Assembly: GCA_947471035.1 (NCBI GenBank)
Contig: CANIWJ010000009.1
Location: 1 to 53,234 of the forward strand
DNA: 53,234 nucleotides
Reading direction: 5' to 3'
Source: Verrucomicrobiota bacterium
GTDB lineage: Bacteria; Verrucomicrobiota; Verrucomicrobiia; Opitutales; Opitutaceae
Below are positions 17,093 through 26,652 of the stretch, in pieces. The notes under the pieces were generated by a model. That model was not told the origin of the DNA. It worked only from the letters and a program-made list of their open reading frames with translations, and ran no database searches. Position numbers and translations under genes: made by a program. The first letter of the stretch is position 1; each line of letters begins with the position of its first letter.

Positions 17093-19313
17093 CGCGACCC
17101 TCGTTCCGACCGTCGCTGCCCCGGTTGCGCGGGCAAACGAGTTTCCCATCATTCTTGGGTCCGGGCTGCGCGCCCACGAAGGACCACGCTGCGTTGCGCA
17201 GACTGGGTTGACTGAGGGCCTGACGTGGCGCGGTGCGCGGTGGAGCGGCGGGCTACGGCCCTCAGGTGAGGATCGCTGGCGGATCGAAGCGCGCGTCGAG
17301 AGCGGCGTCGTCGAAGGTGTGGCGGTGGGCTTGCGCGTGGCGTTTCCTGCGTGGCATCCGGGGGTATTCGTGTTGATGCCCGGCGCGGTTTATGGCGGCA
17401 ACCGGCAGACCTCACGCGCGTTGCCGTATTCGCCGCGTTTGAATGCGGAGGAGTCGGCGAATCCGCGTCCCGATCTCATTGCGGATATCCCGCGGCTCGA
17501 CGTGGCCGGCGGGCCCGGGCGGCTGCAACTGCGGGCCGGCGATTGCGCGTGGCCGGTCTTCGCGTGGTGGGATGCCCGCACGCAACGCGGGGGATTCGTC
17601 GCTGGGCCGGCGCAGACCGGTTGGGGAGAGACCTTGTGGGATTTTGAGGAGCAAGGCGGCGAGCGGCCCGCCAGCCTCTGGGTCGGTGCCCCCGGTGTGC
17701 GCTCGGTGCGCTACACCCACATGAACACGCTGACGGAGAGCGTGGACCAAGCTCCGAGGCGGGCGGCCGGAGATCGCCTGAGCATGGAGTTTGTCCTTCG
17801 CGAATTTTCCGCCACGTCGGTGGCCGGGTTGTTTGCCGCGCTCGAGACGTGGAGTGAAGGGCAGGAGTGGGCTCGCCGTTCTCCTGTTTCCGTAAATCAA
17901 GCACCTGCGGTGGCGGCGGTGGTGGAGCACTTTGATCGTGATCTCTGGCTGAAGGAGCCGGGTATTTACGGAGTCGATCTGCCGGGGGCGAGGGCTCCCT
18001 ATCAAACCGGCTGGTGCGGAGGCATCATCGCCCAATACGCCTTGCTCGCCGCGCCCGGTATCGCGGAGGGAGCGAGGACGCGGGCGCGGCATCATTTGGA
18101 AACGGTGGCGACGCGCGGAATGGCGGAGGGAGGTTTGTTTTTCGGACGCTGGAGCCCCGAAGCGGGCTGGTCGGCGGATTTCTGGTGGGAGTACGAAACG
18201 GCCCCATGGCGGTCGCAGTGGACGCTGACACGGCGCCAGGCCGACAGTGTTTATTTCGGCGTGTTGGCGGCGCAGACCGGCGCGACGTCGCCGGCCTGGG
18301 CGCGGGCGGTGCAGGGCGCGGCGGCGACGCTGGCGCGCACGTGGACGGCGGACGGGCAGTGGGGCTTTTTTCTCGATCAATCCACCGGCCGCGTCGCGGT
18401 GGGTGGATCGACTGGCGGAGGCTTGGTGCCCGGCGCGCTGGCCCGCGCCGCGCAATGGGCGAATGAGCCGACGTGGTTGCGCGCGGCCTGCGAAGGCGCG
18501 CGCGCGTTGGTTGGCGACGACCTGGCGCGAGGCGTCACGACGGGCGGTCCCGGTGACGCCGTGCTCGCGCCCGACAGCGAATCGTTGGCCGGTCTGCTGG
18601 AAAGCCTCGTGACGCTCTGGGAGATCACCGGTGACGGCGAGTGGCTGGCACCGGCGAAGCTCGCGGCCCAGCAGCTATCGACCTGGGTGATGCCCTATGA
18701 CTACGCGTTCCCGACGGGCAGCGAGTTTGCGCGGCTGGATATACGCAGCGCGGGCACGGTGTTTGCCAATGCGCAGAACAAACATTCCGCGCCCGGACTT
18801 TGCACACATTCGGGTTGGGCTTTGTTTCGCCTCTTCCGAGCGGGCGGCGAAGCGAGCTGGCTGCGGCTGGCGGCGCGGATCGCCCGTGCGTTGCCGCAGT
18901 GCGTGTCGTTGCCCGAGCGACCGATTCATTCCCCTGGCGGGCGGGCCTTGCCGTCGGGCTGGCTCAACGAGCGGGTCAACACGAGTGATTGGGACAACAA
19001 CCTGGGCGGGGTTTTCCACGGCCCGTGTTGGTGCGAGACCAGTCTGTTGCTCACGGCGGCGGAGCTGCCCGGGGTTTACGCGCAACCCGATACGGGACTG
19101 ACCGAGAGTTTCGACGTGGTGACGGCGTGCTGGCGCGGGGACGAGTTGGAGTTGCACAACCCCGGCGTGCAAGCCGCGCAGGTTCGCATCGCGGTGGAGA
19201 CGGCGGCGCAGGCCGCGCGAGGTCGCCTCGCGGCGGGTTGGGTGGCGAAGCTGCCGCTAGTGACGGTGCCGGCGGGCGGAGATCTACGTTGGCGGGCGGA
19301 GTGTCGGGCGTGA
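17085..19313 (+). CDS. Conserved hypothetical protein, probable alpha/alpha-toroid, 742 aa
   Basis: I chose ATG 17085, which overlaps the upstream stop by 8 bp (ATGAATAA). A TTG at 17022 would add 21 residues read from inside the upstream gene. The N-terminal 250 residues look like a beta-sandwich. The rest has repeated helical pairs with Trp/Gly-rich loops (TGWCGGIIAQYALLAAPG, LVTLWEITGDGEWLAPA, HSGWALFRLFRAGGEASW), like the (alpha/alpha)6 barrels of six-hairpin glycosidases and lyases. No signal peptide and no certain catalytic residues were found. Coupling to the FAD oxidoreductase suggests that both act on the same sugar-derived substrate in the cytoplasm, perhaps oxidation followed by hydrolysis or elimination. 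This is an inference from layout only. Confidence 0.85.
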   Translation: MNNATLVPTVAAPVARANEFPIILGSGLRAHEGPRCVAQTGLTEGLTWRGARWSGGLRPSGEDRWRIEARVESGVVEGVAVGLRVAFPAWHPGVFVLMPGAVYGGNRQTSRALPYSPRLNAEESANPRPDLIADIPRLDVAGGPGRLQLRAGDCAWPVFAWWDARTQRGGFVAGPAQTGWGETLWDFEEQGGERPASLWVGAPGVRSVRYTHMNTLTESVDQAPRRAAGDRLSMEFVLREFSATSVAGLFAALETWSEGQEWARRSPVSVNQAPAVAAVVEHFDRDLWLKEPGIYGVDLPGARAPYQTGWCGGIIAQYALLAAPGIAEGARTRARHHLETVATRGMAEGGLFFGRWSPEAGWSADFWWEYETAPWRSQWTLTRRQADSVYFGVLAAQTGATSPAWARAVQGAAATLARTWTADGQWGFFLDQSTGRVAVGGSTGGGLVPGALARAAQWANEPTWLRAACEGARALVGDDLARGVTTGGPGDAVLAPDSESLAGLLESLVTLWEITGDGEWLAPAKLAAQQLSTWVMPYDYAFPTGSEFARLDIRSAGTVFANAQNKHSAPGLCTHSGWALFRLFRAGGEASWLRLAARIARALPQCVSLPERPIHSPGGRALPSGWLNERVNTSDWDNNLGGVFHGPCWCETSLLLTAAELPGVYAQPDTGLTESFDVVTACWRGDELELHNPGVQAAQVRIAVETAAQAARGRLAAGWVAKLPLVTVPAGGDLRWRAECRA

Positions 19314-19321
19314 AGCCAGAC

Positions 19322-19335
19322 CCACGGGGGCGTGG
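19322..19335. terminator. Small hairpin between convergent genes
   Basis: CCACG-GGGG-CGTGG lies in the 26-bp gap between two convergent stops. The stem is short and lacks a T tract, so termination here is doubtful. Confidence 0.25.
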
Positions 19336-19339
19336 CGCG

Positions 19340-22300
19340 TTATGGCGTGCTTACGCGGACGCGGGCGAAGCGTTTGGGCTGGGAGGCAACGGAGTCGGTG
19401 ACGGTCACGCGCTCGAAGGCGGTGTCGATTGACGTGACGCTTTCGGTGGCGGAGGCGTTGACGGCCCAAGAGGCGAGGGCGTCGGAGAATTCGACGACGT
19501 AGGAGATTCCGGGCGAGCCGGAGGCCTTGCGACGGATGAAGATGAGCTGGAGTTTGCCGGCATCGCCACCGGTTCCGACGGAGGCGAAGGGCAACCCGGC
19601 GGAGCCGGAGGGGGACAACACGGAGGCGTTGGGGGTGGCGAGGGTGGTGGCCTGACCGGTGCCGGAGCCGAGCAGGTTGAAGGCGTATTTGAGGAGGTTG
19701 GGCACGCCGTCGCCGGCGGGGGTGAGGAGGTCTTGGGAGCCGTTGGCGGCGAGGCCGTAGGCGAGGCGGAAGGATTGCAGGCCGGTGAGGGTCGTCGCGC
19801 CGGTGGTGGCGGAGTAGGGGGAGTCGCCGTTGGCGTTGGTGGCGCGGAGGCGGTAGTAGTAGGTGGTGCCAGCGGCTAAAGCGGAGTCGGTGGCTGCGGT
19901 GGTGTTGGCGGCGGGTGTGGAGATCTGGGCCCAGCCGGTGGAGCCGTTGGGGCTGCGCTCGAGTTTGAAGCCGGTTTCGTCGTTGGCGTTGTCGGTCCAG
20001 GTCAGGGAGATCTGCGAGCCGGAGCTGGCGGAGGCGGCGAGGGCGGAGGGTGCGGCCGGGGGGATGGCGGGCGGGGTGACGGCGAGGTAGGATGTGCCCA
20101 GGCGGAATTCGTCCATGGTGAGGACGTTGGCACCGTCGCGGGTCTGGATGGCGCGGAATTGTCCGCCGGAGGTGGTGGTTGTATAGGTTTTGGTATAGGT
20201 CGGGGTGCCGAGAGTTTGGCCGAGTGGGGGATTAAACCAGAAGTCGGTGACGAACTGGGTGGCGCTGTTGAAGCTGAGGCGGCCGACGATGAGGACGGTC
20301 TGGTTGGCGACGGCGTTGCCCAGATCGGCACCGGTGCCGGCTTGGTCGCCGTAGCGCCATTTGGTGGTGCCGGTGGACTGGCCAAGGTAAACGTTCCAAC
20401 TGGAATTGTCGGTGCCGAGGTTCAGGACCAAGCGGTTGTCGGTGCCGGTGTTGAGGGCGTTTACGCTGAGGAGGACGCTGAAAAAGAGCGTGGTCGGCGA
20501 GGTGCCGTTCCAGCCCAGAAAGTTGCTACTGGCGGTGGAGCGCAGGGAGGCAAAGGGATCGGTGGTCATGGACCGATAGATGGAGGGGGCGGCGACGGAG
20601 AAACTGGTGCCGGAGTTGCGCTGGAGGGCGTTGCCGGAGGTGGCGAGCACGGCGTTGGCGTCGCTGTAGGTTAGGCCGGGCACGACGGATTGGTCGGCAC
20701 CCCAACCAGAGAGCGTCGTCGTGTTGGGTCCGCGCAAACCGGTGCTGGTGCCGGAGGGGTTGCCGCCGAGATTGGTGGCGGGCAGGCCGTTGCCGCCGTT
20801 GGAGTTGGCGTCGGGGTCAGGGTCGGTGACGGCGAGGACGTAGTTGAAGCCTTCATAGACGATGAGGGCGGGGTTGGAGATGGTGAGGGTGACGGGCGCG
20901 CTGGAGGAAGTGCCGCCGGAGTTGGTGGCGGTGAAGTTCGGCGTGAAGGTGCCTGCGGTCGTGGGTGTGCCGCTGAGGAGGCCGGAGGTGTTGTTGAGTG
21001 TGATTCCGGGGGGGAGACTTCCGGAAGTTAGGGCATAGCTGGTCGGGGTGTTGCTGGCGGCGACTGAATAGCTGAAAGCACTGCCGATGGCTCCGCTCGC
21101 GGATTGACTGGCGGTGACGACAGGAGGGGGTGGGGTGGCGGCGAAGTTTTGTCCGGTGAGGTTGGCGGTGGTGAGGCTGGCGGACAGCGTGGCGGGGGTG
21201 AAGAGGTAGCCGGTTAGAGTCGGCGTGAGGGTGTAGTTGCCAGTGGGGACGTTGGTGAGGGTGTAGGTGCCGTTGGCGGCGGTGACGGCGCTGCGGGTGC
21301 CGTCGGAGACGGTGACGCCGGCCAAGCCACTGCCGGAGACAAGAATCGTGCCGCTGATGGTGTAGCCCAGGGTGGTGACATTGCCGGTGGCGGGCGAGGA
21401 GTCGCCAAAACTGCTGCTGGCGCGAACGCGGTAGTAATACGTGGTGCCGAGCGAGAGGCCGGTGTTGGTGTAGGTGGTGGTGTTGGCGGTGAGGCTGACG
21501 ATGTCGGTGTAGGGGCCGGTCGGGGTGGTGGCGCGCTGGATTTTGTAGCCCGTCTCGTTGGTGGCGTTATCGGTCCAGGTGAGGGTGGTGGCGGTCGTCG
21601 TGATGCTGGAAAACGCCAGAGAGGAGGGAGCGGTGGGAGGAGCGGGGAGGGCGACCTGGGCATAAGTGGAACCGATGCGAAGTTCGTCGTAGCTGAAGCG
21701 GGAGGTGGTGCCGTTGGAGCCGCTGGTGATGTTGATGCTGTTGATAAAGAAAGACGTGATCGTCGTGGGGGACCGATAAAGCCCGCCCGTGGTGGGTTCA
21801 CTCAGGGGAGGCAGGCTGCCCGCCGGGTATTGCCACATGCGCGCCTCGACGCGTTCGAGGCCGTTGGCGGCGTTGCCGTCGGTGTCGGTGACGGTGACCT
21901 TGGCGAGGTATAAGTAGGTGGTGTTGGCGGCGACGGTGTTCTTGGCAGCACGAATCGCACTGAGGCCTCCGGCCTGAATGCCGTAACGACTTTGGTTGTC
22001 AGCATTCGTGTAGAGCGAGAAGGCGGAACCCCCGCTGGCATTTCCTAGATAAAGATAAGATACTCGGTTGGTGCTGATGGTGGCGGGAGAGCGGTTGGTG
22101 AAACTCATCCAGAACGTGCGGCTGCCACTGGCGGGAGGGTTGACGACGCTTTGAGCGGTCGGGGCAAGGCCGAGTGAGATGAGCCCATACCCGGTGGAGA
22201 GGGGAATGATGACGTTATTACCCGCCGCTGGGATGCGCCCGGCAGCGAGGCTGCCAGATACGAGGGTGTCTTGCGCGGTGCTGTCGCTGGTATTCCAGAG

Positions 22301-25300
22301 GCCGGTGCCGCCATTACCGGAACCCGCGCGGCCGATCACGCTGGTGGGGCTGAGGGCGTGGCTGAAGGGTTCATAGAAGGCGGCAGGGATGTAGTTGGAG
22401 GCGACGGTGGTGACCTGCGCGGTGGGGTCGGATTGGCTCACGGCACTCACAGCGCGGACGCGGTAGTAATAAGTCGTGTCGGCGACGACTGTGGTATCGG
22501 TGAACGTGGTGGCGTTGGCGGCGGTGGTCCCAACGGCGGCGAAGCCGCTGCCGTTGGTGGTGCTACGCTCGACCTGGTAACCCGTTTCGTTGGTCGCGAG
22601 ATCGCTCCACGAGAGGGTCACATCGGTGTCGCTGGTGGCGCTGACGATGAGGTTGGTGGGTGCGATGAGCAGCGTGGCACCGGCGACGGGGGTGGTGTAG
22701 GTGGAGTTGCCGATGCCGTTTACGGCGCGGGCTCGGTAATAAAATTGAGCGCCGTCGGCCAGGCCTGCGTCGATGTAGCCGGTGGCACCGGCGCCGAGCG
22801 TGGTGAGCAGCGTGAAGCCGGAACCGGCGGAGGTGCTGCGTTCGATTTGGTAGGAGGTTTCGTTGTGGGCGATGTCGGCCCAGGTGAATTGGATTTCATT
22901 GGTCGAGAGTCCGACGGCGGCGGGGCCAGTGGGCGCGAGCGGGGCGGTGGAGAGCGTGGTTGTGACCGAGGCGGTCGCGGAGTAGGCAGAGGCGGCGTTA
23001 TCCGTGGAGCGAAGCGCGCGTATACGATAGGAGTAGGTGAGCCCGTCGAGCAGACCGGTGTGGTTGTAGGCCGTGGTGTTGGCGGCGACGGTGGTGAGGG
23101 AATTCCACGTGGTGGCAGAACCCGTGCGCACTTCGATGGCGTAGCCGGTTTCGTCGGTGGCGTTGTCGGTCCAGGTAAGGTTGGCCTGGGTGTTGCCGGA
23201 GAGGGCGGCGGCAAACGTGGTCGGCGCGGCAGGCGGGGGAACGGTTCCGATGATAGCACCGGTAAACTGAGTGCCAGTGAAACTGGCGGAGGCGGCGACG
23301 GTGGCGGAGTTGGAATTGATGAAGAACCCGAAGTGCATCCGCTGGTCGAGCAGGGCGGGGGACTTGTAGTCGGTCGCTGGGTCCAGGTAGAGATCGACGG
23401 TGGCTAACACGGTCCAGTCACTTTCGGAGGCAGGAGCGGTTACGGTGGAACGGTAGGCGGTGAAGACGGAGCCGGTACGTTTGAGTCGCAGCCAGCAGGG
23501 TACGATTTTGGTGCCGGCGGCGACGCGTTGGGTGGGAACGCCGTTGCCGAGGCCGTTTTGCGCGTCATTGCTGGATGAATATACACGGCCGGTGGGCTCG
23601 ACCCAGATGAAGTCGGTGAGGGCGGTCTCGTCGTCGGCGATCATGAGGCCGACCTGGTAGTCGCCGGAAGCGGAGGTGATTCGGGTGCGGATCTCGCCGT
23701 CGCCGTCCATCGTCTGGTAAACAAAGCGGCGGCCGCTGCGGGCGAGGCTGCCGTGAAAGGTTTCCAAGCCAAGGCCGCCGCCGGTGATGGCCCAGGTGTC
23801 GGTGCCGGGAGTGTAGGACTGGGTGCCGGCGACGGTGACCTGGCCGTAGTTGCCGGCTTTCCAACTGGCGGGCAGGCCCACGGGAGGGACGGGCCACTGG
23901 TCGTTGCCGAAGTTGGGCTGGGCGAGGTTTTGATCAAGGACGGAGATTTTCTCCGAGTCGGCGAGCAGGCCGCTGGCGCTGGCGGTGAGAGTGACGAGTT
24001 GTTCACCGGTGATGTTGACGCCGGTGACGGTGAAGGTGGCAAAGGTTTGTCCGGCGAGGATCGTGACGGTGGACGGCACGGAGAGGCCGGCGATGTCGGT
24101 TGAAAGCGTGACGGTAAGATCGGCGGTGGTGGCGGTCTTGAGGCGGACGACCGTGAAGTCGGCGGTGCCGCCGGTGTCGGTGACGGTGCGGCGGTCGCCG
24201 GCGAGGACGAGGCGGGCGGTGGCGGCGTTGGTTTTTTGCCAGGCGTAGATCGACGCGAGCTCGGGCGTGGTGGCGGCGTCTGGGGTGGTGGCGGTGGAGA
24301 AGAAGCGGTTGTTACTGGTGACGGCGGGGGCGGAATCGCCGGAGTAAAGATAGCCGTTGGTGCCGTAGAATTTGTTGTCGGTGACGTTCCAGCCGGTGCA
24401 GGTGCCCTCGGCGAGATTTAGGCCGGGAAGGGTGCCGATGGCTTGGAAAATATTGCCGCGCACGATGAAATCGAAGGAGCGGTCCATGGCCATGATGGCG
24501 GGCTTGGCCTCGGTGTCCTCGGTTTTCAGGATGCGGTTATAGGCGAAGATGAAGCCTTCGCTGGTGCCGCCAAAGACGGAGGTGCCCATGCCGGAGAGGA
24601 CGCGGTTGTTGTAGAAAACGTTGCGCGGTCCGTTGGGGCCGTGGACGAGCGAGTTGGCATGATCGGTGCCGTAGGCGGTCAGTCCCCGGGTGCCGGTGCC
24701 GCCAACGGAGACGGTGTTAAAGGTGGTGTCTTCGACGAGATTCTCGTGGGGGAAACGGCCGTGTAACTGGGGGGATTGGACGGATTGGCCGGTGAAGGTG
24801 CAGCTGCGGATGACGCAGCGGTTGGCTGCTTGGAAAATAGCCATGTGACGCAGGTCGCTGGCCTGGCAGTTTTCCATGAGCGAGTCGGTCGTGAAGTTGG
24901 TCCAGCCGAGGTAGGCGACGCCTCCGCCCAAGGTGATATCGACCCAGGTGCCGAGGAATTGGCAGTCTCGCACCTCGAAGCGGGCGCTGGTGGATACGAT
25001 GATGGGCCAACTGCGCGCCTTCACGGTTTTGACGTTCTTTATCCAACTGTTGGCGGAGTAGTCGAAGCTGATGGGATCAACGGTTGCGGTGGCCGCCACC
25101 GTTTCAATCGAGAGATCTTGCACGCCGCTGTTCTCGAGCATGGAAACACGGCGGATCTGGGGTGACTCGTTGACAAAGTAATCATGGGTGAAGCTGCGAT
25201 CCAGTGTGAGGGTCTTGGCGGCGCTGTTGATGGCGGTGACCTTGGCAAATAGAGTGCGGCCGAGGTGATAGCTGGGGTCGGTAAAAATGACGTGGTTGTC

Positions 25301-26014
25301 GGGGTTGTTATAGCGATCCGAGACGGTGGTGCCTGCTCCCGTGAGGGTGGGGGTCAGTCGCACCCAGGAGCCGACGGTGAAGGTGTTGGCGGCGGGATCG
25401 GCGTTGAGCGTGAGGGTGTTGCCGCCGCGGGGGACGAAGGTGGTGGAGGTAAGATAGCCGGAGAAAGCGGGGGCTTTTGAAAGGGTGAACAGGGAACCTG
25501 TTTGTGCGGTGTCGGTGGCGAGCTTGATGATGGTCAAGGCGGGACCGTCGCCATCGATGACGATGTTGCTCTGAGTAAACACGACCGGCGTATCGAGGAC
25601 GTAGGTGCCGGTGGGGAAGTAGAGGATGGCCTTGTTGGCGGGGTTGGCGTCGAGATGGGCGCGGGCGGCGGTGGCGGCGGCGGCCACGGCGGCGTCGTCG
25701 TTGGTGACGCCATCGCGCACGGCGCCGTAGGTGGTGACATCAAAAATGGTGTAGGTGGCGCGGACGGTGGAGTTGTTGATGTCGGGAATGCCGCCGGTGA
25801 CGCCGACGCCGGTGAAGTCGGGGTAAACGATGCCGTCGGGGCCGACGACATCGGCGGCGGTGAGGCGCGCGGCCTCCCAGGGGCGGATGGTGTATTGCGA
25901 GGGCCAGGTGGTGAGGTCGGCGGCAAGGGTGCGCGAAACGACTCCGCTGAGTGCAAGACCAACGAGGACGAGCAGGGCAGAGGCGCGTTTTATGGCGGGA
26001 TACAAGGATGCCAT
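19340..26014 (-). CDS. Giant secreted pectate-lyase-3-like beta-helix protein, 2,224 aa
   Basis: ATG 26014 gives a normal signal peptide (MASLYPAIKRASALLVLVGL, cut after SRTLA); a GTG at 26044 would add ten residues. Residues about 30-600 form a right-handed beta-helix of the pectate-lyase-3 superfamily, with FDVTTYGAVRDGVTNDDAAV, ILYFPTGTYVLDTP and NIVIDGDGP as hallmarks. Then follow a Calx-beta-like stretch, a DUF1349-like sandwich (about 700-920), three FN3 domains, a concanavalin-like domain, a fourth FN3, a carboxypeptidase-regulatory-like domain (ISGTILVSGSGLAGVTVSDG), He_PIG, a second concanavalin-like domain, a fifth FN3 and the shared C-terminal domain. The first half is a close paralogue of the 46570-53130 protein. 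The probable role is an extracellular polysaccharide lyase or hydrolase; no catalytic residues were assigned. It is monocistronic, convergent with the toroid gene. Confidence 0.88.
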   Translation of the reverse strand: MASLYPAIKRASALLVLVGLALSGVVSRTLAADLTTWPSQYTIRPWEAARLTAADVVGPDGIVYPDFTGVGVTGGIPDINNSTVRATYTIFDVTTYGAVRDGVTNDDAAVAAAATAARAHLDANPANKAILYFPTGTYVLDTPVVFTQSNIVIDGDGPALTIIKLATDTAQTGSLFTLSKAPAFSGYLTSTTFVPRGGNTLTLNADPAANTFTVGSWVRLTPTLTGAGTTVSDRYNNPDNHVIFTDPSYHLGRTLFAKVTAINSAAKTLTLDRSFTHDYFVNESPQIRRVSMLENSGVQDLSIETVAATATVDPISFDYSANSWIKNVKTVKARSWPIIVSTSARFEVRDCQFLGTWVDITLGGGVAYLGWTNFTTDSLMENCQASDLRHMAIFQAANRCVIRSCTFTGQSVQSPQLHGRFPHENLVEDTTFNTVSVGGTGTRGLTAYGTDHANSLVHGPNGPRNVFYNNRVLSGMGTSVFGGTSEGFIFAYNRILKTEDTEAKPAIMAMDRSFDFIVRGNIFQAIGTLPGLNLAEGTCTGWNVTDNKFYGTNGYLYSGDSAPAVTSNNRFFSTATTPDAATTPELASIYAWQKTNAATARLVLAGDRRTVTDTGGTADFTVVRLKTATTADLTVTLSTDIAGLSVPSTVTILAGQTFATFTVTGVNITGEQLVTLTASASGLLADSEKISVLDQNLAQPNFGNDQWPVPPVGLPASWKAGNYGQVTVAGTQSYTPGTDTWAITGGGLGLETFHGSLARSGRRFVYQTMDGDGEIRTRITSASGDYQVGLMIADDETALTDFIWVEPTGRVYSSSNDAQNGLGNGVPTQRVAAGTKIVPCWLRLKRTGSVFTAYRSTVTAPASESDWTVLATVDLYLDPATDYKSPALLDQRMHFGFFINSNSATVAASASFTGTQFTGAIIGTVPPPAAPTTFAAALSGNTQANLTWTDNATDETGYAIEVRTGSATTWNSLTTVAANTTAYNHTGLLDGLTYSYRIRALRSTDNAASAYSATASVTTTLSTAPLAPTGPAAVGLSTNEIQFTWADIAHNETSYQIERSTSAGSGFTLLTTLGAGATGYIDAGLADGAQFYYRARAVNGIGNSTYTTPVAGATLLIAPTNLIVSATSDTDVTLSWSDLATNETGYQVERSTTNGSGFAAVGTTAANATTFTDTTVVADTTYYYRVRAVSAVSQSDPTAQVTTVASNYIPAAFYEPFSHALSPTSVIGRAGSGNGGTGLWNTSDSTAQDTLVSGSLAAGRIPAAGNNVIIPLSTGYGLISLGLAPTAQSVVNPPASGSRTFWMSFTNRSPATISTNRVSYLYLGNASGGSAFSLYTNADNQSRYGIQAGGLSAIRAAKNTVAANTTYLYLAKVTVTDTDGNAANGLERVEARMWQYPAGSLPPLSEPTTGGLYRSPTTITSFFINSINITSGSNGTTSRFSYDELRIGSTYAQVALPAPPTAPSSLAFSSITTTATTLTWTDNATNETGYKIQRATTPTGPYTDIVSLTANTTTYTNTGLSLGTTYYYRVRASSSFGDSSPATGNVTTLGYTISGTILVSGSGLAGVTVSDGTRSAVTAANGTYTLTNVPTGNYTLTPTLTGYLFTPATLSASLTTANLTGQNFAATPPPPVVTASQSASGAIGSAFSYSVAASNTPTSYALTSGSLPPGITLNNTSGLLSGTPTTAGTFTPNFTATNSGGTSSSAPVTLTISNPALIVYEGFNYVLAVTDPDPDANSNGGNGLPATNLGGNPSGTSTGLRGPNTTTLSGWGADQSVVPGLTYSDANAVLATSGNALQRNSGTSFSVAAPSIYRSMTTDPFASLRSTASSNFLGWNGTSPTTLFFSVLLSVNALNTGTDNRLVLNLGTDNSSWNVYLGQSTGTTKWRYGDQAGTGADLGNAVANQTVLIVGRLSFNSATQFVTDFWFNPPLGQTLGTPTYTKTYTTTTSGGQFRAIQTRDGANVLTMDEFRLGTSYLAVTPPAIPPAAPSALAASASSGSQISLTWTDNANDETGFKLERSPNGSTGWAQISTPAANTTAATDSALAAGTTYYYRLRATNANGDSPYSATTGATTLTGLQSFRLAYGLAANGSQDLLTPAGDGVPNLLKYAFNLLGSGTGQATTLATPNASVLSPSGSAGLPFASVGTGGDAGKLQLIFIRRKASGSPGISYVVEFSDALASWAVNASATESVTSIDTAFERVTVTDSVASQPKRFARVRVSTP

Positions 26015-26190
26015 TGGGGTAAGAAAGCAGAGTAAACCAATCACTATGGGGCGGGCTGACGGGGGTTCCCGAATGGAGAATAATCGGAGGCATTTGCCCG
26101 ATACAAAGGCTTATCGCCTTAAGCGTTAAGTTCCAGCGTGGTGGCGGTCGCTGTCATCGGATGCCAATGTCTCGAGGTAATTAAACTTTT

Positions 26191-26221
26191 CCCCGGCACG
26201 GACAGGATGTCCATGCCGGGG
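26191..26221. other. Strong hairpin in the leader of the giant gene
   Basis: CCCCGGCA and TGCCGGGG enclose an inner GGACA/TGTCC stem. It lies about 180 bp before the start at 26014 and has no T tract on either strand, so it is probably not a terminator. The rest of 26045-26317 shows no gene. Confidence 0.55.
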
Positions 26222-26317
26222 AGTCCAAATGCAAAGGTAGTTGGTTTTAGTGCAACACCGAGTGCCAAGCGCCGTGTAAGAATCTTTACGAGGGATAGCC
26301 GCTTTTCATCAGGTTCG

Positions 26318-26452
26318 TTACGGAGAGGTGACCTTGACGCGGGCGAAGCGTTTGGCGGAGACGGCGGCGGAGTCGGTGACTGTCATCAGAGCGAGATCGG
26401 GTTCCCAGTTTGCGCGGTCGATGTGCTCAGAATAGTGGGTGACGCCCGATGG
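26318..26452 (-). pseudogene. Orphan remnant of the shared C-terminal domain
   Basis: The open stretch on the minus strand (65 codons from a TAA at 26513-26515, no start codon) ends VTDSAAVSAKRFARVKVTSP followed by a stop. That is the last segment of the C-terminal domain of the giant proteins. The preceding residues GVTHYSEHIDRANW match that domain's GITYSVEFSNDFASW, but about 20 residues in between are replaced by EPDLALM. The bulk of the parent gene is gone. This is one of two such fragments in the window. Confidence 0.75.
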
Positions 26453-26585
26453 GGAAGATGGGCGGGGCGGGAGTTCAGCTTGGGCGGTGAGGAGTGCAGC
26501 GAGCGTCGGTGGTTAAGGCCGGACCGCAAATACACCCTAATTGATAAGGCTTGAACGGTGCAGTGAAAAGTCGCCGGAAGAGGGC

Positions 26586-26616
26586 AATAAAAAGGCCTGC
26601 CGGTGAAAGCAGGCCC
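26586..26616 (-). terminator. Rho-independent terminator
   Basis: On the minus strand GGCCTGC and GCAGGCC form a stem with an 8-nt loop, followed directly by TTTTTATT. It lies 37 bp past the stop of the 26653-27507 PEP-CTERM gene. Confidence 0.9.
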
Positions 26617-26652
26617 GTTAGGAAGGAGCTGACGAAAGATCGTAGGCCGAAC

